Source of the DNA: Bacteroidaceae bacterium
Lineage (GTDB): Bacteria > Bacteroidota > Bacteroidia > Bacteroidales > Bacteroidaceae
Reading direction: 5' to 3'
Length of the DNA: 9,055 nucleotides
NCBI GenBank assembly: GCA_900771425.1
Contig: CAAGNV010000011.1
Location: 1-9,055, forward strand
Shown: piece after piece, positions 5,228 through 9,055 of the stretch
How positions within the stretch are numbered: the stretch's first letter is position 1
Layout: each line of letters starts with the position of its first letter
Made by a program: the position numbers and the translations under genes
The notes under the pieces: model-generated
The model's database searches: none
Told to the model about the DNA's origin: nothing
What the model saw: the letters and a program-made list of their open reading frames with translations, nothing else

Positions 5228-7636
5228 TTATTTTACGCTGACTGCCTTGCCGTTGTAGTTGATTGTCTTCTGTGTTCCGCCGATGATGTTCACACGGAAC
5301 TGACGGTTTGTGTGCATTCCTGCGAACGAACCTGTGCGGCGGCCGATGGTAAGTGTACGCGACTTATCGTTCCACTTGAACGTGATGGTGCTGTACTGTC
5401 CCTTCTCGTAGTTATAGTTGTCGCCTTCGTCTTCGTAGAGGGTGAACTCGCCGTCGGCACCTGGATAGACGTTGATGTCGAGGTTCTGCCAGTCGCTGAC
5501 GCGGGCATTCTTCACGTCAGCCGTACAGAGTGGTATGATGCTGCCGGCACGTACGTAAAGTGGTGAGTGGCTGATTGGTGCTTCGGCATTGATGGTCTTG
5601 CCGCCTTCGATGCGTGTGTTGGTCCAGAAGTCGTACCATTGTGCCTTCGGCAGATAGACTTCGTATGTCTTTGTCTTCGACCAGTCAACCGTAAAACCGT
5701 CTTGATAGAGCGGTTTGTTGCTGCGGTTCCATCCTGTTATTTCGTTTGTCTCGTTGGCTGTCTCAGGGGTGTAGAGCGCATTGACTACAGGGCATGCAAG
5801 GAGTGCAGGACCGAACATGTACTGACGGTTGTTGTCCCACACGTTCCTGTCGTCCTTGAAGTCCATTATGAGTGCACGCATGAACGAGTCGTCGTTCTTG
5901 CTGACTTGCCAGCTCTGGCTGTAGATGTACGGCATGAGGCTGTAACGCAGTTTTATGGTCGAGAGCAATGCGTCATAAACCGGTTCGCCAGGACTGCCGA
6001 AGTGATAAATTTCGCGGAAGACCTCGGTGCCGTGGCTGCGCATCATAGGGCAAAGGAGTCCGAACTGCATCCAACGCACGTAGAGTTCCTGGTAGAGTGG
6101 GTTCTTGGTCGCTGTATTGTCGGCATATCCGCGGTTGTAGGCATTGGCAAAGAAACCGCCTATGTCGGTGTTGACGTTAGGATTGGCCGTGAGTGTGTAG
6201 TTGAGGCAGAGTGGTACCTGCTTGCGGAAGCTGTCCCACGACGAACTGACGTCGCCGCTCCATGTGTTGGCTCCTGTGCTTTGCTGACCGGCAAAGTAAC
6301 TGCGGGTAAGGATGAACACGCGCTTGTCGGGGTCGTTGGCACGCTGGTTCTCATATACTCCCTGAACGGATGCGTAAGGGAACATGTTGCGTACACTGCG
6401 GTACGAACCCATGATGTCCTTACCTGTCTTTGGATCTGTAATTGGACGTACCTCGTCGAGGTCGCTGTCCTTGTATGAGTGGTGGTCAGGGTCGGTCGAG
6501 TCCATCCACCATGCATCAATGCCTTCCTTGTGCAGACGGGTGAGGTTTGCCCAATAGATGTTGCGTGCCTCCTTGCTGAATACGTCATAGCAACGGACTC
6601 CGCTTGGGTAGTCCATGTTAGGCGGCCATGCCGAGAGACCGCTCTGGGGCCATGTCTCGAAACTATAGAGCAGACCTTTCTGCTGTAGTTCACGGAATGC
6701 CTTGGTCTCAGGACCGAAACTTGCCCAGATGCTGATGCTCATGTGCTTGCCGAGGTCGTGTACATGGCTGATCATGCGCTTATAGTCGCTGAAGTCGTCG
6801 TTCAGGAACTCCATAGCGTTCCACAGGTAGTTGTTGCCCCAGTACTGCCAGTCCTGTATGATGCCGTCGAACGGAACGCCTGTCTTGTAATAGGTATCGA
6901 CCACGTCGAGCAGTTCGCGTGATGACTTGTAGCGCTCACGGCTCTGGTGGAATCCGTATGTCCACAGAGGCAGCATAGGCACTTTGCCTGTAAGGGCGCG
7001 CATCTCCTTGATGACTCCGTCGGCATTGCCTCCGTACATGAAGTAGTAGTCGACCTTACAGCCGACCTCGCTTTCGAGACTGAGGCCTCGGCGTGCATCG
7101 AGCTGTGTCGGTGAATAGTTGTCCCAATAGATGCCGTAACCCTTGATGCTCTGGAAGAAGTGAGCGAAGTCCTCAAGGTTGGTCTGTATCATGCGGCGGT
7201 TCTCTCCACGGAGGTTCATCTTGCCGTTCTGCATCATACCGATGCCGTAAACCGGTTCGTCGTCATCAAGTGCGAAAGCCTGCTTAACCTTGTAACGGCC
7301 TTGGTCAGGTCCGGCCTTGATAGGTGTGAAAGCCATGTCGCCTTCGTCCATGAGGCGGTTACCCTTGGCATCGGCAAACGATACCTTCTGGTTGCGTGTA
7401 TCAACAGTTACGGTAAGAGCCGAGGACTTGTAAGTCGTCACATCGCCGTCGGTAGTCTTCTTTACCTTTACGGCTTCGGGTGTTGCCTTCACTACGAGCG
7501 AAAGGTTTGTCTCCTTGCTCATGTCGGGTGCATTCTTCACTACGCGAACAGTCGAAGGAGTGAAGAAGGTAATCTCCTGTGCGTTCAGCATAGTTGTGCC
7601 GAACAGGAGTGCTAATGTCAATAGTTTGTAATTCAT
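5228..7636 (-). CDS. Secreted GH31 alpha-glycosidase (alpha-xylosidase or alpha-glucosidase type)
   Basis: A retaining alpha-glycosidase of family GH31 that removes terminal alpha-xylosyl or alpha-glucosyl units from oligosaccharides. The 802-residue protein starts with a signal peptide (1 to about 19, MNYKLLTLALLFGTTMLNA, then Q) with no lipobox Cys, so it is probably periplasmic. A beta-sandwich N domain (about 25-215) is followed by the catalytic barrel: DWQYWG (262-267) in the substrate pocket, the presumed nucleophile Asp379 in WWMDSTDPD, the acid/base Asp462 in TWSGDV, and RSHGTE (533-538). A DUF5110-like C-terminal domain follows from about 715. It lacks the PA14 insert seen in some Bacteroides xyloglucan alpha-xylosidases, which are longer. 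The usual Glu three residues after the nucleophile is Asp382 here. The ATG lies 12 bp after the GH127 stop, so the two were one transcript. A terminator follows. Family is certain; the substrate is inferred. Confidence 0.93.
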   Translation of the reverse strand: MNYKLLTLALLFGTTMLNAQEITFFTPSTVRVVKNAPDMSKETNLSLVVKATPEAVKVKKTTDGDVTTYKSSALTVTVDTRNQKVSFADAKGNRLMDEGDMAFTPIKAGPDQGRYKVKQAFALDDDEPVYGIGMMQNGKMNLRGENRRMIQTNLEDFAHFFQSIKGYGIYWDNYSPTQLDARRGLSLESEVGCKVDYYFMYGGNADGVIKEMRALTGKVPMLPLWTYGFHQSRERYKSSRELLDVVDTYYKTGVPFDGIIQDWQYWGNNYLWNAMEFLNDDFSDYKRMISHVHDLGKHMSISIWASFGPETKAFRELQQKGLLYSFETWPQSGLSAWPPNMDYPSGVRCYDVFSKEARNIYWANLTRLHKEGIDAWWMDSTDPDHHSYKDSDLDEVRPITDPKTGKDIMGSYRSVRNMFPYASVQGVYENQRANDPDKRVFILTRSYFAGQQSTGANTWSGDVSSSWDSFRKQVPLCLNYTLTANPNVNTDIGGFFANAYNRGYADNTATKNPLYQELYVRWMQFGLLCPMMRSHGTEVFREIYHFGSPGEPVYDALLSTIKLRYSLMPYIYSQSWQVSKNDDSFMRALIMDFKDDRNVWDNNRQYMFGPALLACPVVNALYTPETANETNEITGWNRSNKPLYQDGFTVDWSKTKTYEVYLPKAQWYDFWTNTRIEGGKTINAEAPISHSPLYVRAGSIIPLCTADVKNARVSDWQNLDINVYPGADGEFTLYEDEGDNYNYEKGQYSTITFKWNDKSRTLTIGRRTGSFAGMHTNRQFRVNIIGGTQKTINYNGKAVSVK

Positions 7637-7648
7637 GTTAGGTATTGA

Positions 7649-8941
7649 TTAAATTGATTTGACTAATCTTACTTCGTATAGTTCGCCTACTTGCGACTTG
7701 GCAACGAACTTCACGCGAACTTGTTTCTTGCCTTTAAGAACTTCGGACGGGATAGGGTACTCTTCGTACTTCCACTGGGATGTCTTCCACTTGTGGGTGT
7801 TGTTGACCGACTTGACGAGTTGGTCATCGACATAGATGTCGAAGTCGCAGTTCTTCCATTCGTCCTGTCCCCAATACTTGAGGCGGATGCTCAGGTCGGT
7901 CTGTCCGTCGGTATTCATCAGATAGCTGAAGTAGTGACCGCCTCGTGCATCACGGAATGGTACGTCGTTGGTAACGCCCTTGTTCGATTGGTCGGTCTCC
8001 ATCTGATGGTCGGTTTCCGGTTGTTGTTCGCCTGGCTGAACCTTGTCGGTCGTTCGTGCCTCAAGTGCCTGACGCTCCTGCTCCTGACGTGCAAGGTCAT
8101 CGAGGTAAGTCTTGTAGTTGTCTTTGTTAAGTGCCAACCAGTACATCATGTATCGGGAATCGTGTATCTCGAAGAATGGCTGCAGTTCTCCTTCTATACG
8201 GTTCTGCATCTGTGTCTTCAGACGGAAGTGGAGTGGCTTGCCCTCTATCGGTTCGAGATCATTGGCAATGTCTTCGACTTCGTCGGCTACAAGGAACGGA
8301 GCCTGGTCGATAGGCAGTTTGCGTCCGCCTGCATACTGGCCGAAACGGCTATCATCAGCAATGAGGTGAGCCAAGTCTTCAGTACCGGTCTTCATACCGA
8401 GCAGGATAGGACCATGCATGATAGCAATGTACTGCGGCACGTTTGGCAAGTGCTTAATGTATGTGTGCATAGGGAAGGCTACTTCCACCACGTCACCTTT
8501 CTTCCACTGACGCAATATGCTCACGTACGAACCTGGTGCCTCGTTGTAGTTTACATCCTTACCATTTACCTTAATGCTGAGCTTGCCAGCCTCTACCCAT
8601 TCAGGGAAACGGACATTGAGGGCGAAGAGTCCCTTGCCTTTCGTAATGCTGATTCGGCTGGTTTCACCGTATGGGAACTTTGTGTCTTGACGTAGTTCAA
8701 TGCCTTTTTCACGCCAGTTGAGCTCGGAGGCAACGAATAGATTGACATAAAGCGCATTGGTACGGTCGAGGTCGGTGGTGTAGATGAACTGTCCGTACTT
8801 GCCATGGTTCTCCATACCTGTACCTACGCAACACCACATGGCTTCGTTCGGAGCCGAATAGTTGCGGTAATGGCGTGGACGTGCTGAGGTGAAGTAAACA
8901 TAGCCTCCATGCTCAGGATGTTGTGTTGACAATATGTGATC
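7649..8941 (-). pseudogene. GH127/GH146-type beta-L-arabinofuranosidase, C-terminal fragment (5' truncated)
   Basis: This is the C-terminal part of a DUF1680/GH127-family beta-L-arabinofuranosidase, which releases beta-linked arabinofuranose from plant glycans. Counting residues from the TTG codon at 8930-8932, the remnant contains the family signature HPEHGGYVYFTSARPRHYR (5-23) and NEAMWCCVGTGMENHGKYG (29-47). The Cys pair 34-35 corresponds to the Cys417-Cys418 zinc/nucleophile pair of Bifidobacterium HypBA1. Beta-sandwich domains follow, then a polar linker (about 281-325) and a C-terminal carbohydrate-binding-like domain (about 326-427, resembling DUF6805). Upstream, the family sequence continues in frame through DHIL (to 8941) and then breaks. 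A TAG stop is in frame at 8957-8959. Roughly the first half is missing, including where the acid/base Glu and the other zinc ligands should be. The TTG is an ordinary Leu codon in relatives, not a real start. Probably inactive unless the join is an assembly artefact. Confidence 0.85.
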
Positions 8942-9055
8942 CTTAATTCCGCAACACTAATATTTTTTTACTTTTTAACACCCTGAGCAACAAAAAGTTG
9001 CTCAGGATTTTGCCATGTCAGATTTTTCACTTAACTTAGTGTTGCGATTAGAAAT
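8942..9055 (-). mobile_element. Unidentified mobile element end (probable IS) interrupting the GH127 gene
   Basis: GH127 homology stops at about 8941 and AT-rich sequence unlike the gene begins. It holds an 11-bp perfect inverted repeat, CGCAACACTAA (8950-8960) and TTAGTGTTGCG (9036-9046), with a terminator-like hairpin between them. On the minus strand a reading frame enters from the window edge and stops at 9002-9004 (ends KLSEKSDMAKS), inside that hairpin. A second frame stops at 9031-9033 (ends FLIATLS). Either could be a transposase C terminus followed by its terminator. This layout suits the 3' end of an insertion sequence reading toward the GH127 remnant. The IS family was not recognised, and no target duplication can be tested because the other end is outside the window. 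A short MITE-like insert of about 100 bp is the main alternative. Confidence 0.6.
8982..9006. terminator. Strong hairpin (10-bp perfect stem, AAAAA loop) in the right-end element
   Basis: CCTGAGCAAC (8982-8991) pairs perfectly with GTTGCTCAGG (8997-9006) across a 5-nt loop. On the plus strand it is followed by ATTTTG. On the minus strand the first T-rich stretch is weaker and further away. It probably terminates the element's own transcript. It would also limit read-through from the element into the GH127 remnant and GH31. Confidence 0.65.

Noticed and set aside
5567..6478. Plus-strand open frame of 303 codons opposite the GH31 gene
   Set aside because: It is a shadow of the GH31 coding frame; the minus-strand protein has all the family motifs.
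7691..8695. Long plus-strand open frame of 334 codons opposite the GH127 remnant
   Set aside because: It lies fully antisense to a clear GH127 family sequence, has no recognisable domain, and is explained by codon bias of the opposite strand.
8930..8932. TTG as a genuine start codon of a 427-residue protein
   Set aside because: In the family this codon is an internal Leu of the HILSTQHPEHGG stretch, and homology continues upstream to 8941 before the break.
9015..9055. Plus-strand ATG frame open to the right edge (begins MSDFSLNLVL)
   Set aside because: Only 13 codons are visible, they cross the inverted repeat, and nothing supports a gene start there. A minus-strand gene end fits the hairpin better.

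Overview
The window looks like a piece of a Bacteroidales genome, most likely Prevotella/Segatella or a close relative. The evidence is the protein types (class III fructose-1,6-bisphosphatase, secreted GH31 and GH127-family glycosidases), the lack of Shine-Dalgarno sequences, and a Bacteroidetes-type -7 promoter element (TATCTTTG) before fabD. All protein-coding genes lie on the minus strand, so they read from right to left.

Layout from left to right: (1) Positions 1-114 are the 3' end of a group II intron on the plus strand. Domains V and VI and the 3' splice site can all be read, and the rest of the intron lies off the left edge. (2) Positions 121-4714 hold a tight minus-strand operon in the order fabD, cytoplasmic GH13 alpha-amylase-family enzyme, fbp, with gaps of 3 and 10 bp. 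(3) Positions 4715-5227 are a 513-bp intergenic stretch. It contains the fabD promoter and a short hairpin leader, a block of 22-bp tandem repeats, and a rho-independent terminator for the genes to its right. (4) Positions 5228-8941 are the end of a carbohydrate-degradation locus: a secreted GH31 alpha-glycosidase preceded by the C-terminal part of a GH127/GH146-type beta-L-arabinofuranosidase. (5) Positions 8942-9055 are foreign sequence with inverted repeats and a strong hairpin. It interrupts the GH127 gene in frame and is probably the end of an insertion sequence.

The fabD-GH13-fbp operon is housekeeping: malonyl loading for fatty-acid synthesis, intracellular alpha-glucan handling and gluconeogenesis. 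The GH31/GH127 pair points to breakdown of plant polysaccharides carrying arabinose and alpha-xylosyl or alpha-glucosyl groups, as in a polysaccharide utilization locus, but no SusC/SusD genes or regulator are inside the window. The GH127 remnant has lost the part of the protein expected to carry most of its active site.

Both edges fall inside repetitive mobile DNA, which is what one expects if this is a whole metagenomic contig that stopped at repeats. I see no convincing new multi-gene system. The most interesting parts are the intron end beside fbp, the broken GH127 gene with the unidentified element next to it, and the 22-bp repeat block.
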